This document shows, piece after piece, positions 9,305 through 18,666 of a DNA stretch of 64,000 bases. Positions within the stretch are counted from its first letter, which is position 1. Each line of letters opens with the position of its first letter. Below the pieces are notes generated by a model, which worked only from the letters and a program-made list of their open reading frames with translations, did no database searches and had not been told where the DNA came from. This stretch comes from DATJKD01 sp963728295 (GTDB lineage Bacteria > Pseudomonadota > Gammaproteobacteria > Steroidobacterales > Steroidobacteraceae): NCBI GenBank assembly GCA_963728295.1, contig CAVSKB010000007.1, positions 30,715 through 94,714 on the forward strand. The letters run 5' to 3'. The translations under genes were made by a program, and so were the position numbers.

Positions 9305-9379
9305 GGGCGCGTAGCTCAGCGGTAGAGCACTACCTTGACATGGTAGGGGTCCCTGGTTCGATCCCAGGCGCGCCCACCA
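9305..9379 (+). tRNA. tRNA-Val(GAC)
   Basis: A complete 75-nt cloverleaf with encoded CCA. The acceptor GGGCGCG pairs with CGCGCCC, the anticodon stem CTACC/GGTAG holds loop TTGACAT (anticodon GAC), and the T arm is CCTGG-TTCGATC-CCAGG. It lies alone between the carbamoylation module and the EPS kinase gene, dividing the two glycan blocks. Confidence 0.97.
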
Positions 9380-9573
9380 GTTCGCTCGACCCAGATTGCC
9401 TTTGGCTCCAGACCGAATTGGTCTCGAGGCGCTAGCTCGGCCAATTCGCCGGTCCAAGTTTCCAGTTCGTCGCCGTCATGCTAGCGTGGCGCGGCAACAC
9501 GGGCTTCGGTGTGCAAAAATCGTATCAAATCAGCGAGTTCGATTTAAACGTTGATGAACGAATAACAGTCGCA

Positions 9574-10899
9574 ATGGAACTGGAGGTGCAGATCGTCGTT
9601 GACCCGTACCGGGACCAGGCGAAACAGCGCCTGCGAGTGTTCGCGGCCAAGGGTGGCGTGATCGGGCGATCGCCAGACAGCGACTGGTGCCTGCCTGACC
9701 CGCAGTCCTACGTCTCCGGGCACCACTGCGAGTTCGAGTTTCGTGACGATGCGTTCTGGCTTCTTGACACGAGTCGCAACGGCGTCTTCGTCAACGGTGC
9801 CGCGAATAGGGTGGGCTACGGACATCGAGTCCGACTCAGTGACGGGGACCGGCTGAAGGTTGGTCTGTATGAGCTTGTCGTTCGATTGCGTGACCACGGG
9901 CGACTGGTCGCTGGCCGGCCGCTCACTCCGGAAAAGGACGGGGTACAGCACGACGGATCTGTAACCAGGACGTTCAGCCCGCAGCCGGACTCGGTCGGTG
10001 GGGATGTGCCCCATGACCCTGTAGTGGGTGCGGCGGGGGCGCGGCCGAGCGGCGGAGCAGATGATGTTGCCGACGAGGCACGCGCACTGAAACCCCCCAC
10101 GTCGCCGACGGGGTCGCAGCGGGTCGTGACGATTGATCGTGCGCGGTTGCGAGAAATCGGTCTGCTGCCGCCCGAAGCACAGGAACGGCTCATTGCAAAC
10201 CAGTTCCGCCAGATCAAGCGTGCGCTACTCGCGAACGCCTTCGGGAAGGGCGTGCCGGCCGTAACCAACGGGCGGCTGATGATGATGACGAGTGCATTAC
10301 CCGGGGAGGGTAAGACGTTCAGCACCATCAACCTTGCACTGAGCCTGGCGCGAGAGAAGAACATCGACGTGCTGATGGTCGACGCGGACGTCGCAAAACC
10401 GCAGATCAGTTCATTGTTCGGATTGGAGAGGGAGCCGGGGCTGCTCGAGGCTCTCGCCGACGATCGAATCGACGTCGAGTCGCTGGTATTGCGTACGGAC
10501 ATCAGCGGCCTCTGCATATTACCCGCCGGTCGTTGCGCCGAGGATATCGCAACCGAGCTTCTTTCCAGCGCGCGCATGGACGAGACGGCCGCACGGCTGG
10601 AATCGCGCAATCCGAACAGGGTAGTGTTGCTGGATTCGCCACCATTGCTCCTCACAAATGAGTCGCGCGTCCTGACCGGCATTGCAGGCCAGGTAGTGAT
10701 CGTGGTGCGCGCTGGCGTCACTCCCCAGGCTGCCGTGACGGAAGCAATCAGCTATGTCGGTGAGGACAAGCCTATCGGTCTCGTCCTCAACCAGAGCAAG
10801 GCAAATGCGCCCAATAGCTACTACGGATACGGGGCGTACGGATACGGCGAGTACGGCAGCGCGGATACTGACAAGCAGGCTCGCGGCAGGCAGCAGTAG
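9574..10899 (+). CDS. FHA-domain/BY-kinase fusion: exopolysaccharide tyrosine autokinase
   Basis: 441 aa from the ATG at 9574; the frame is open back to an ATG at 9478, but FHA proteins usually start just before the motif seen here (MELEVQIVV). Residues ~20-120 form an FHA phosphopeptide-binding domain (GGVIGRSPDSDW, SGHHCEFEF, TSRNGVFVNG). After a Pro/Ala-rich linker comes a CpsD/Wzc-type bacterial tyrosine kinase: Walker A PGEGKT (Lys247), Walker A' VDADVAKPQ (Asp270), Walker B VLLDSPP, and a Tyr-rich tail YYGYGAYGYGEYG for autophosphorylation. This resembles the PEP-CTERM/EPS-locus kinase family. Its partner chain-length protein is at 45.0-46.6 kb. It likely controls polymer length and export. 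The FHA fusion is uncommon. Confidence 0.9.
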   Translation: MELEVQIVVDPYRDQAKQRLRVFAAKGGVIGRSPDSDWCLPDPQSYVSGHHCEFEFRDDAFWLLDTSRNGVFVNGAANRVGYGHRVRLSDGDRLKVGLYELVVRLRDHGRLVAGRPLTPEKDGVQHDGSVTRTFSPQPDSVGGDVPHDPVVGAAGARPSGGADDVADEARALKPPTSPTGSQRVVTIDRARLREIGLLPPEAQERLIANQFRQIKRALLANAFGKGVPAVTNGRLMMMTSALPGEGKTFSTINLALSLAREKNIDVLMVDADVAKPQISSLFGLEREPGLLEALADDRIDVESLVLRTDISGLCILPAGRCAEDIATELLSSARMDETAARLESRNPNRVVLLDSPPLLLTNESRVLTGIAGQVVIVVRAGVTPQAAVTEAISYVGEDKPIGLVLNQSKANAPNSYYGYGAYGYGEYGSADTDKQARGRQQ

Positions 10900-12007
10900 T
10901 CAGGACCGGGTCATCAGGCCAGTCACGATCTCTGCGATCGCAAGGGATGCGGTGAGCCCCGGCGACTCGATGCCGAACAGGTTCACCAACCCTGGTACGC
11001 CGTGACTCGAAGGCCCGTCGATCCGGAAGTCCGCTGCGACTTGACCCGGTCCCGAGATTTTCGGGCGAATACCAGCATAGGCGGGTTCGAGCGAATCGTT
11101 GCGGAGACCGGGCCAGTAACGGCGGATGGCGGCGTAAAATTCGGCGGACCGATGAGAATCGACATCGTAGTCGATTGAATTGATCCATTCGACGTCAGGG
11201 CCGAAGCGAGCGCGTCCCGCCAGGTCGAGCGTCAGGTGCACCCCGAGACCCCCGGGCTCCGGGACGGGATAGACGAGTCGGCCGAACGGGCGCGCGGCCG
11301 GCGAGTGCGAAGTAGGTCCCCTTGGCGAGGTACGCAGGCGGCACACTGCTCGCGGGCAGTCCCTCGATGTTCCGAGCAAGTTCCTGCGACCCCAACCCGG
11401 CAGAATTCACCAGCCATCGCGTCACTAGCGAGGTTGCATCTGGATCGTCGACCTGGAGCTCGATGCCGCTCGTGACGACCCTCATCCGTTTGACCCTCGT
11501 GCGCAGGACACAAATAGCCCCAAGCCTTTCGGCGTCCGCCAGGAAGGACAACATCAAGCTGTGCGAATCGAAAATGCCGGTCGATGGAGAAAGGAGCGCT
11601 CCCGCGCACGACAATTCTGGCTCCAGCGCGCGAGCTTCGCTGGCACTCAAGGTCACGAGGTCGTCCACGCCGTTCCCGCGTGCCACAGTCGCGATTTCGC
11701 TGAGCTTGCCCAGCTGTGATCGATCGGTTGCGACGATCAGCTTGCCGCACTTCCGATGAGGAACACCGTTGACCTGGCAGTAGGCGTACAGAAGCTCGCG
11801 CCCGCGGACGCAAGTCCTGGCCTTCAAGGAATCCTGGGGATAGTACAGTCCAGCATGGATAACCTCGGAGCTTCGCGAGCTCGTTTCGCTGCCGATGGCG
11901 GAATGTTGCTCGAGGATCATGGTCTCGCGACCAGCCGCCGCAAGTTGTCGTGCAATGGCCAGGCCAACCACGCCCGCGCCAACGACTACGCAATCAACCT
12001 TGGACAT
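10900..12007 (-). CDS. lhgO: FAD-dependent L-2-hydroxyglutarate oxidase/dehydrogenase (LhgO-like), one frameshift
   Basis: Two overlapping reading frames make one ~370-aa DAO-family flavoprotein. The N-terminal dinucleotide-binding motif is VVVGAGVVGLAIARQL, then SSEVIHAGLYYP and FDSHSLMLSFL. The C-terminal part has RLVYPVPEPGGLGVHLT, RFGPDVEW and NLFGIESPGLTA, all typical of LhgO, which oxidises L-2-hydroxyglutarate to 2-oxoglutarate and feeds electrons to quinone. The frame changes near nt 11288, after FALAGRAP. The start is the ATG at 12007 (MSKVDC), with no ribosome site of note. The stop abuts the kinase stop with no visible terminator. It is a metabolic gene with no obvious tie to EPS synthesis; a different 2-hydroxyacid substrate is possible. 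Confidence 0.82.
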
Positions 12008-12164
12008 GTCTATCGGATCGCCACGAACGGATGGCATGACATAATGACCGGAAGCCGCAGGCCTGTCGCGCAACTGCTAAACTGGCACGACAAGAAATGC
12101 AAAGTCGAGCCCGTGTTGGTCGTCCCGGCGTCCACCTCGACCCTCTCCGAGCAGAGCACCTGTC

Positions 12165-12673
12165 ATGCCAATTTCCGAAACCGTCCAGCTGGGCGAGGAC
12201 GTGCGAATCTTCCATCCGTCGCTCGTCAACCTCTACGGCTGCAAGGTCGGTCCGGGTACCCGCATTGGGGCGTTCGTCGAGATCCAGAAGAATGCGTCGG
12301 TCGGAGCCCGCTGTAAGATCTCATCGCACAGCTTCATTTGTGAGGGAGTGTCGATCGAAGAGGAGGTGTTCGTCGGCCATGGCGTGATGTTCACCAACGA
12401 TCGACTGCCACGCGCCACCAACGCCGACGGCAGCCCGCAATCCGAAGCAGACTGGAAAGTGGAACCGACGATTGTGAGGAAGCGAGCCTCGATCGGTTCG
12501 AACGTCACCATCGTGGCCGGCGTGACGATCGGCGTCGAATCGCTGGTCGGGGCGGGTGCGGTCGTGACGCGCGACGTGCCTGACTACGCAATCGTGGCCG
12601 GAGTCCCGGCGCGAGTCATCGGCGACACGCGAAGCGAGCGGCACATACGCGGACAGCGGACACGACGAAGTAA
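12165..12673 (+). CDS. Left-handed beta-helix acyltransferase (WlbB-like N-acetyltransferase)
   Basis: About 170 aa of hexapeptide-repeat acetyltransferase (VGPGTRIGAFVEIQKNASVG, HGVMFTND, VGAGAVVTRDVPDYAIVAG). This group N-acetylates 3-amino sugars such as UDP-2-acetamido-3-amino-glucuronate. As read, the frame runs without a stop into the next gene. A TAA in another frame at 12671-12673 and an AGGAGG at 12681 suggest two genes whose border is blurred by an indel, and I place the end there. It is the first gene of an acyltransferase-oxidoreductase-aminotransferase trio matching the WlbB/WlbA/WlbC pathway. The start is the ATG at 12165. A natural fusion protein cannot be excluded. Confidence 0.8.
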
Positions 12674-12692
12674 TCAGGCCAGGAGGCCAGGG

Positions 12693-13728
12693 GTGGGAGT
12701 GATCAGAATTGGGGTCGTCGGATATGGCTACTGGGGTCCGAATCTCGTGCGAAATTTCGCCGAGACGCCGGAAGCCACCCTCGCCGCGGTCGCGGATCTG
12801 GATGCCCGGAAGCTTGAGATAGTCAAGCGCCGCTATCCGGTCATCAAGACGACCACCCGGTTCCAGGATCTGCTTGAAGACCCGGGCATCGACGCGGTCG
12901 CGATCGCTACCCCGGTAAACACGCACTTCGAGCTCGGCATGGCGGTCCTGAAAGCCGGCAAGCATTTGTGGCTCGAGAAGCCCATGGCCGAGACCTCGCT
13001 CCAGGCCCGCAAGCTGATCGACGAGGCTGACAAGCGAAAACTCGTCCTGCTTGTGGACCACACGTTCATTTACACCGGCGCCGTGCGCAAGATGGCCGAG
13101 ATCATCAAGGCTGGCGACCTCGGGCGCGTGTACTACTACGATTCGGTCCGGGTCAACCTGGGTCTCTTTCAGCGCGACGTCAGCGTGATCTCGGACCTGG
13201 CCGTCCACGACTTTGCCATCCTCGAGCACCTCCTCGGTGAGCACCCGACCGCGGTGTCGGCCAGCGGCGTCAATCACTTTCCCGGGTACGCCGGAGAACC
13301 TGGCGTTCATCACACTGTTCTATGAATCGGGCACGATCGCGCACGTAAACGTCAACTGGTTGGCGCCAGTGAAGGTGCGGCAGATCCTCATCGGCGGCAG
13401 CAAGAAGATGATTACTTACGACGATCTGGAGCCCAGCGAGAAGATCAAGATCTACGACAAGGGCGTCAGCTTCACGGACGACCCGCAACAGATCTACGAG
13501 ATGCGCGTCGGGTATAGGACCGGCGACATGTGGGCGCCGAAGCTCGATGGCACCGAGGCGCTGAGCGTGGAAGGTGAGCATTTCGTGGAGTGCATCGCCA
13601 ATGCAACCGTGCCGCAAACCGACGGCCGACTCGGTCTGCGCGTGGTGGAGCTGATCGAAGCGGCCACCAGCTCGATGCGCGGCAAGGGTGAAACTGTATA
13701 CGTGCCGAGACAGGGGAGAGCATCGTGA
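12693..13728 (+). CDS. Gfo/Idh/MocA family UDP-sugar 3-dehydrogenase (WlbA-like), one frameshift
   Basis: About 345 aa of NAD-dependent sugar oxidoreductase. The Rossmann start is VIRIGVVGYGYWGPNLVRNF, the EKP signature is LWLEKPMAE, then VDHTFIYTGA and SDLAVHDFAILEHLLGE. The frame changes near nt 13285 (NHFPG to TPENLAFITLF), and the C-terminal domain continues to the stop at 13728. The GTG at 12693 is favoured by a perfect AGGAGG 6 bp upstream (12681-12686). In the Wlb pathway this enzyme makes the 3-keto sugar that the following aminotransferase uses; the aminotransferase start overlaps this stop. A second, more damaged paralogue lies at 20.8 kb. Confidence 0.85.
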
Positions 13729-14840
13729 TTCCATTTGTCGACTTGAAGGCGCAATACGCCTCGATCAGGGACGAAGTGAATGCAGCCATCCAGGGGGTCC
13801 TGGATTCCTGCCAGTTCACCCTGGGTCCCGAGGTTGCGAAGTTCGAGGAGGAGTTCGCGGCGTACTCCGGTGCCTCAATGGGCATCGGCGTCAATACCGG
13901 GACCAGCGCGCTGCACCTGGCTCTGCTCGCGGCCGACGTAGGCCCTGGGGATGAGGTCATCACGGTTCCGTTCACGTTTGTCGCGACCGTGTCGGCGATC
14001 TGCTACGCCGGCGCTCGACCCGTGTTCGTCGATGTCGACCCCAGCACATTGACGATGGACCCGGACGGAATCGAGGCGGCGATCACACCTCGCACCAAGG
14101 CCATCATTCCGGTGCACCTGTACGGGCAGACCGCGGACATGGATCCGATCCTGGCCGTGGCTCGCAAGCGCAGTCTCGTGGTGATCGAGGACGCTTGCCA
14201 GGCCCACGGTGCGGAGTACAAGGGCCGCCGTGCCGGCAGCATGGGCGAGATGGGCTGCTTCAGCTTCTATCCGGGCAAGAACCTGGGCGCGTACGGCGAG
14301 GGCGGCATGGTCGTTACCGGCGACACCGGGTACGCCCGCACCATCCGTATGTTGCGTGACTGGGGCGCCGAGAAAAAGTACGAGCACGTGCTCAAGGGCT
14401 ACAATTTCCGCCTGGAGGGAATCCAGGGAGCGGTGCTCCGCGTGAAACTCCGGCACCTGGAGGCCTGGACGGAGTCACGCCGCAATGCGGCGAGCCGTTA
14501 CGACGAGATGCTGCGCGGGGTGGTGCCAACTCCCGAGGCCCTTTCGCACAATCGTCACGTCTACCATGTATACGCGATCAGGACGGTCGAGCGGGCTGCG
14601 TGGCAGCAGGCGCTCACGGCCGCCGGGGTGCAGACTGGCATCCATTACCCGACGCCGATCCATCTCCTGCCGGCGCATGCCGACCTGGGGTACCGCAAGG
14701 GTCAGTTCCCGAATTCGGAGCACGCGGCGCAGGAGGTGTTGTCGCTGCCGATGTTTGCCGAATTGACCGAGAGCCAGATAGCGATCGTCGGCGAGTCGAT
14801 TCGAGCCCTGGCGAGCAGCCCGGTCAAGCGCTTCGGCTGA
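13725..14840 (+). CDS. DegT/DnrJ/EryC1 PLP-dependent sugar aminotransferase (WlbC-like)
   Basis: 371 aa, intact. A type I fold aminotransferase that adds an amino group to a keto-sugar nucleotide. Internal aldimine lysine is Lys185 in FSFYPGKNLGAYGEGG; other hallmarks are FVDLKAQYASI at the start, NTGTSALHLALLA, PFTFVATVSAI, VIEDACQAHGAEY and GIHYPTPIHL. The GTG start overlaps the dehydrogenase stop, and the preceding two genes supply the 3-keto substrate and the N-acetyl step. Together they point to a 2,3-diamino-2,3-dideoxy uronic acid or a similar sugar in the polymer. Confidence 0.93.
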   Translation: MIPFVDLKAQYASIRDEVNAAIQGVLDSCQFTLGPEVAKFEEEFAAYSGASMGIGVNTGTSALHLALLAADVGPGDEVITVPFTFVATVSAICYAGARPVFVDVDPSTLTMDPDGIEAAITPRTKAIIPVHLYGQTADMDPILAVARKRSLVVIEDACQAHGAEYKGRRAGSMGEMGCFSFYPGKNLGAYGEGGMVVTGDTGYARTIRMLRDWGAEKKYEHVLKGYNFRLEGIQGAVLRVKLRHLEAWTESRRNAASRYDEMLRGVVPTPEALSHNRHVYHVYAIRTVERAAWQQALTAAGVQTGIHYPTPIHLLPAHADLGYRKGQFPNSEHAAQEVLSLPMFAELTESQIAIVGESIRALASSPVKRFG

Positions 14841-14959
14841 AGAAACCGGCGTTGGGCGACGAGGCCCGTGTCGAAAAATCTTACAGTTTGCAATTCAGCA
14901 GGGATGCAATACTCTAAATTCCGCAGGCTCAGCAGCGGGTTCGACGACCCGGTGCGGCG

Positions 14960-14975
14960 TGGCACGCGCATTGCA
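14960..14975 (+). promoter_or_regulatory. Sigma-54 (RpoN) -24/-12 promoter
   Basis: The sequence TGGCACGCGCATTGCA fits the consensus TGGCACR-N4-TTGCW at every fixed base, with GG and GC separated by exactly 10 bp. It lies in the 213-bp gap before the initiating sugar transferase, leaving ~70 bp of leader after the expected start of transcription. RpoN control is known for PEP-CTERM-type EPS loci in other bacteria. No second match was found in the other intergenic gaps I scanned. Confidence 0.75.
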
Positions 14976-15053
14976 TCCTGCCTTTGGACACGGACGACCG
15001 TAGCAACAGGTGCTTGGGGTCGGGATTCGCACCTGTGAAGTACTAAGGCAGAT

Positions 15054-16229
15054 ATGCCAAATCTTGCACAAGATGTTCTCGGTGGTTCACCGCAATCCGA
15101 TGGGTTTCGCGGTGAACGCGTCGTCGACGGGGCTGGCGCCTCTGGTGTCTATAAGCGCCTGACGGTCACCCCAACGAGCGCCAGCCATATGCTGGCGAAG
15201 AGTCAGTTCTTCAGGCAGCTTCAGCTGGAAAAGCGCCGCACGGACCGATCGAAAGCGCCCCTGTCGTTGATCGTCTTTTACACTGGCGCTGCGGATGGTC
15301 AGCGAATACACCACCTCAAGCAGCTCGCGGAACTGCTGCAACGCAGCAAACGCGAAACCGACATACTCGGGTACCTCGGCGAGCATCGGCTGGCCCTGCT
15401 TCTGCCAGACACCAACGGTGTTGGGGTAGAAACGCTGATTCGCAATCTGCGCGGCCGCGCCGGCGATCTCGAGTACTCCACGAGCAGCGGCACATATCCG
15501 GACCAGGTGTTCGACGGTCTCCTGGCACCCCAAACGGCGCCCACCGAAGTTTTTCCGCTGCTGATCGAGGACGGCCCAAACACCTCGAGTGCGTCCGCAT
15601 TCCTGAAGAGGGCGGTCGACCTTGCGGGGGCGACTGCATTGATCGTACTGCTATCGCCGTTGATGGCGGTAACAGCGTTGGCGATTGCCATGACATCTCG
15701 TGGGCCGGTCATCTTCCGCCAGGTTCGGCTGGGCAGGCGTGGGGCGCCGTTCGTCTTCTACAAGTTCCGGTCGATGATCACCAATGCGGACGACCATATC
15801 CATCGCGAGTACGTCCAGAACCTCATCAACGGCAGGCATCAGGAGTTCAATCAGGGTGATGTCGAGGATCCACTCTATAAGCTGAAGGCAGATCCTCGGG
15901 TCACACGTGTGGGCGCCCTCATCCGTGTGACGAGCATTGACGAGCTGCCGCAACTGTTCAACGTGTTGATCGGCGACATGAGCCTGGTCGGTCCGCGACC
16001 TCCGCTCCTCTACGAAGCCGAGAAGTACCAGTCCTGGCACCTGCGCCGGGTACTGGAGATCCGCCCGGGAATCACCGGCCTATGGCAGGTCGAGGGCCGC
16101 AGCAAGACAAGTTTCGACGACATGGTCAGGCTTGATCTCCGCTACATCCGCAATTGTTCGATGTTGTTGGACATCAAGATTCTCCTGAAGACCGTAGCAG
16201 TCGTACTAAGGCGTGACGGTGCCACCTGA
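15054..16229 (+). CDS. Initiating undecaprenyl-phosphate sugar phosphotransferase with N-terminal GGDEF-like domain
   Basis: 391 aa. The C-terminal ~200 residues are a bacterial sugar transferase (PF02397 type): one membrane segment (ATALIVLLSPLMAVTALAIA), RGPVIFRQVRLGRRG, FYKFRSM, ELPQLFNVLIGDMSLVGPRP and PGITGLWQVEGRS. This enzyme starts the repeat unit by moving sugar-1-phosphate to undecaprenyl phosphate. The N-terminal ~150 residues resemble a degenerate GGDEF-like domain (RETDILGYLGEHRLALLLPD) without a GGDEF motif, so it is probably a sensor or structural part. A perfect sigma-54 promoter lies upstream, suggesting this gene opens the regulated EPS operon. Confidence 0.9.
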   Translation: MPNLAQDVLGGSPQSDGFRGERVVDGAGASGVYKRLTVTPTSASHMLAKSQFFRQLQLEKRRTDRSKAPLSLIVFYTGAADGQRIHHLKQLAELLQRSKRETDILGYLGEHRLALLLPDTNGVGVETLIRNLRGRAGDLEYSTSSGTYPDQVFDGLLAPQTAPTEVFPLLIEDGPNTSSASAFLKRAVDLAGATALIVLLSPLMAVTALAIAMTSRGPVIFRQVRLGRRGAPFVFYKFRSMITNADDHIHREYVQNLINGRHQEFNQGDVEDPLYKLKADPRVTRVGALIRVTSIDELPQLFNVLIGDMSLVGPRPPLLYEAEKYQSWHLRRVLEIRPGITGLWQVEGRSKTSFDDMVRLDLRYIRNCSMLLDIKILLKTVAVVLRRDGAT

Positions 16230-16265
16230 CCAGTTCGGCTGCGCAGCTCACCGGGTCGCATTTCC

Positions 16266-17447
16266 TTGAGAATCGCATTCATCGCCCCGTACCAGGGGCC
16301 GTCACTATTGGTGCGCAGGCCAATCAGGCGGAATCTTGCCCTCGCCGGCAACCTGAAGATTGAACTTGTCGCGAAGCTGCTGAGCGGACAAGGACATGAC
16401 TTGGAAGTACTTTCGCAGGGCGAGGTTGTCGATTACAGCCTCGACTACTTCCCGGCATTTGAGGAGACGACGCGTTTTGATGCATCCATCCCTGTCTACT
16501 ATGCGTCGTCACTGCCTTGGCGATACGCGAACGGATGGTGGTCCGCCAACCGACTGCGGCGCCTGCTTGAGCTGCGGCATCGCCGATCGGCGTTCGACCT
16601 GGTCGTGGTCTACAACTTGAAGCAGCCGCAGGTGGCGTGTGCTGTCTACAGCATGGAACATCTGGCGTTGCCAGTGGTGCTCGAGTTCGAGGATGACCTG
16701 TTTGTAGACGTACACGGAAAAGACAGCCGACGGCTGCGCGACGTGAACCACTGGCGCCGTGCCAGGAAGGTGCTCGACCGGGTGTCCGGGTGTGTCGCAG
16801 TGTCGCCGCATCTCCTGTCGCGCTTGCCGTCCGAAGTACCTTCGCTCCTTGTTCGGGGAATTGTTGGAGAGGATCTGGTCAGCGGCCCGGGCGTCGCTGT
16901 GGCGCCGAAGAAGAACAGGGTTCTCTATTCCGGAACATTCGCCGAGAACAAGGGTCTGGTGCAGCTGATCGAGGCCTGGCGCATTGCTGGGTTGTCGGGC
17001 TGGGAGCTGCACATCGCGGGTGACGGGATCATGAGGGATCGACTGAGCCAGCTCGCGTCATCGAGCGCCGGGATCGTATTTCACGGACTCCTCTCCAGGG
17101 GGGATCTGGTGCAACTCCTGTCCACCGCGAGAATCGGCATCAATCCTCATGACGTGAGCGCGACCCCGGGAAATGTCTTTGCATTCAAGATCGTCGAGTA
17201 CCTCGCTGCCGGGGCGCACGTGATATCGACCCGCATGGGGCCTGTCGAGTCGGAATTGGAGCAGGGTGTTACATACCTGAGCGACAACCGGCCAGAAACG
17301 ATCGCTCAGACACTGAGGCGTGTCGTGTTGAGTGGCGCCTATCAGAATTGTGCCGACCGTGCGGCACTGCACTTGTACGGGGCAAAGGCAGTCGGCCCGG
17401 CTCTGGACGGGCTTCTGCGACGAGCGACGCTGCGTTTCGAGGTCTAG
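16266..17447 (+). CDS. Glycosyltransferase, GT-B fold (family 4-like)
   Basis: 393 aa with a TTG start giving MRIAFIAPYQGPS. The C-terminal domain has VLYSGTFAENKGLVQLIEAW, LHIAGDG and a family-4-like donor site (GNVFAFKIVEYLAAGAHVIS). The N-terminal acceptor domain has VVYNLKQPQVA and LEFEDD. It is intact and runs with the sugar transferase upstream (36-bp gap). It adds one sugar of the repeat unit at the inner membrane face; donor and linkage cannot be read. Confidence 0.85.
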   Translation: MRIAFIAPYQGPSLLVRRPIRRNLALAGNLKIELVAKLLSGQGHDLEVLSQGEVVDYSLDYFPAFEETTRFDASIPVYYASSLPWRYANGWWSANRLRRLLELRHRRSAFDLVVVYNLKQPQVACAVYSMEHLALPVVLEFEDDLFVDVHGKDSRRLRDVNHWRRARKVLDRVSGCVAVSPHLLSRLPSEVPSLLVRGIVGEDLVSGPGVAVAPKKNRVLYSGTFAENKGLVQLIEAWRIAGLSGWELHIAGDGIMRDRLSQLASSSAGIVFHGLLSRGDLVQLLSTARIGINPHDVSATPGNVFAFKIVEYLAAGAHVISTRMGPVESELEQGVTYLSDNRPETIAQTLRRVVLSGAYQNCADRAALHLYGAKAVGPALDGLLRRATLRFEV

Positions 17448-17577
17448 TTTGATGCGCTGGCTTGCCTCATGGGCGCCTTGAGCTGCCAATGGCACGAGTA
17501 CCGAGGCGAGCCGAAATCAAGATGACGGCAGAAGCGAAGAGTAGTTCTGTGCCTTCGATCAAGCAGGAGCGCGCAAC

Positions 17578-18666
17578 GTGGCAAAGGTAGCACTCGTCAC
17601 AGGCATCACGGGACAGGACGGCGCGTACCTTGCGGAGCTGTTGCTGGAGAAGGGTTACGAAGTGCACGGCATCAAGCGCCGATCGTCACTTTTCAATACC
17701 GACCGAATTGACCACTTGTATCGCGACCCGCACGACAAGGACGTTCGCTTCAAGCTGCACTATGGCGACCTGACTGATGCCACCAATCTGATCCGGGTCG
17801 TACAGCTGGTTCGCCCGGATGAGATCTATAACCTGGCAGCCCAGAGTCACGTGGCTGTGTCGTTCGAGACGCCGGAATACACGGCCAATGCGGACGCATT
17901 GGGCACGCTTCGAATTCTCGAAGCAATTCGAATCCTCGGGTTGGAAAGGACCACGCGGTTCTACCAGGCTTCAACCTCGGAGATGTTTGGCCGAGTATGC
18001 GAATCACCGCAGACCGAGTCGACGCCCTTTTATCCCCGCTCGCCCTATGGAGCGGCAAAGGTATACGCATACTGGATCACGGTTAACTATCGGGAGGCCT
18101 ACGGGCTCTTCGCGAGTAACGGAATATTGTTCAACCACGAGTCGCCAGTACGCGGCGAGACGTTTGTGACTCGCAAGATCACGCGAGGACTTGCGCGAAT
18201 TCAACTCGGCCTCGAGCAGTGCATATATCTTGGAAATCTGGACGCGTTGCGCGACTGGGGCCACGCTAAGGACTTCGTTCGTGCCCAATGGCTGATTCTC
18301 CAGCAGGAGACAGCCGACGACTTCGTGATTGCAACGGGCGAGCAGCATTCGGTGCGAGAGTTCGTCGAGGTGGCCGGAGCCAACCTCGGGTATTCGGTTG
18401 AGTGGCGCGGGAAAGGGATTGACGAGGAAGCGGTCGACCGTCGCACCGGAAAGGTGCTGGTCAAGATCGACGCACGCTACTACCGGCCAACAGAAGTGGA
18501 CTCGCTTCTGGGAGACGCTTCGAAGGCGCGTTCCACGCTTGGCTGGAAACCACAGATATCGTTTCCCGAGATGGTGCAGGAGATGGTCGAGAATGATCTG
18601 GATCTGGCCCGTCGCGACGCCCATATGCAGCGCGAGGGATTCCGGGTAAATCAGCGCCATGAATGA
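17578..18666 (+). CDS. gmd: GDP-mannose 4,6-dehydratase
   Basis: 362 aa, GTG start, intact. A short-chain dehydrogenase/reductase that converts GDP-mannose to GDP-4-keto-6-deoxymannose. It shows ALVTGITGQDGAYLAELLL, GIKRRSSLFNTDRI, ASTSEMFG and the YxxxK pair Tyr157/Lys161 in SPYGAAKVYAY, plus NHESPVRGETFVTRKI. It overlaps fcl by 8 bp; together they make GDP-L-fucose. Confidence 0.97.
   Translation: MAKVALVTGITGQDGAYLAELLLEKGYEVHGIKRRSSLFNTDRIDHLYRDPHDKDVRFKLHYGDLTDATNLIRVVQLVRPDEIYNLAAQSHVAVSFETPEYTANADALGTLRILEAIRILGLERTTRFYQASTSEMFGRVCESPQTESTPFYPRSPYGAAKVYAYWITVNYREAYGLFASNGILFNHESPVRGETFVTRKITRGLARIQLGLEQCIYLGNLDALRDWGHAKDFVRAQWLILQQETADDFVIATGEQHSVREFVEVAGANLGYSVEWRGKGIDEEAVDRRTGKVLVKIDARYYRPTEVDSLLGDASKARSTLGWKPQISFPEMVQEMVENDLDLARRDAHMQREGFRVNQRHE

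Noticed and set aside
12094..12115. TGGCACG followed by ATGCA as a second sigma-54 promoter
   Set aside because: The GG to GC spacing is 13 bp, not the required 10.
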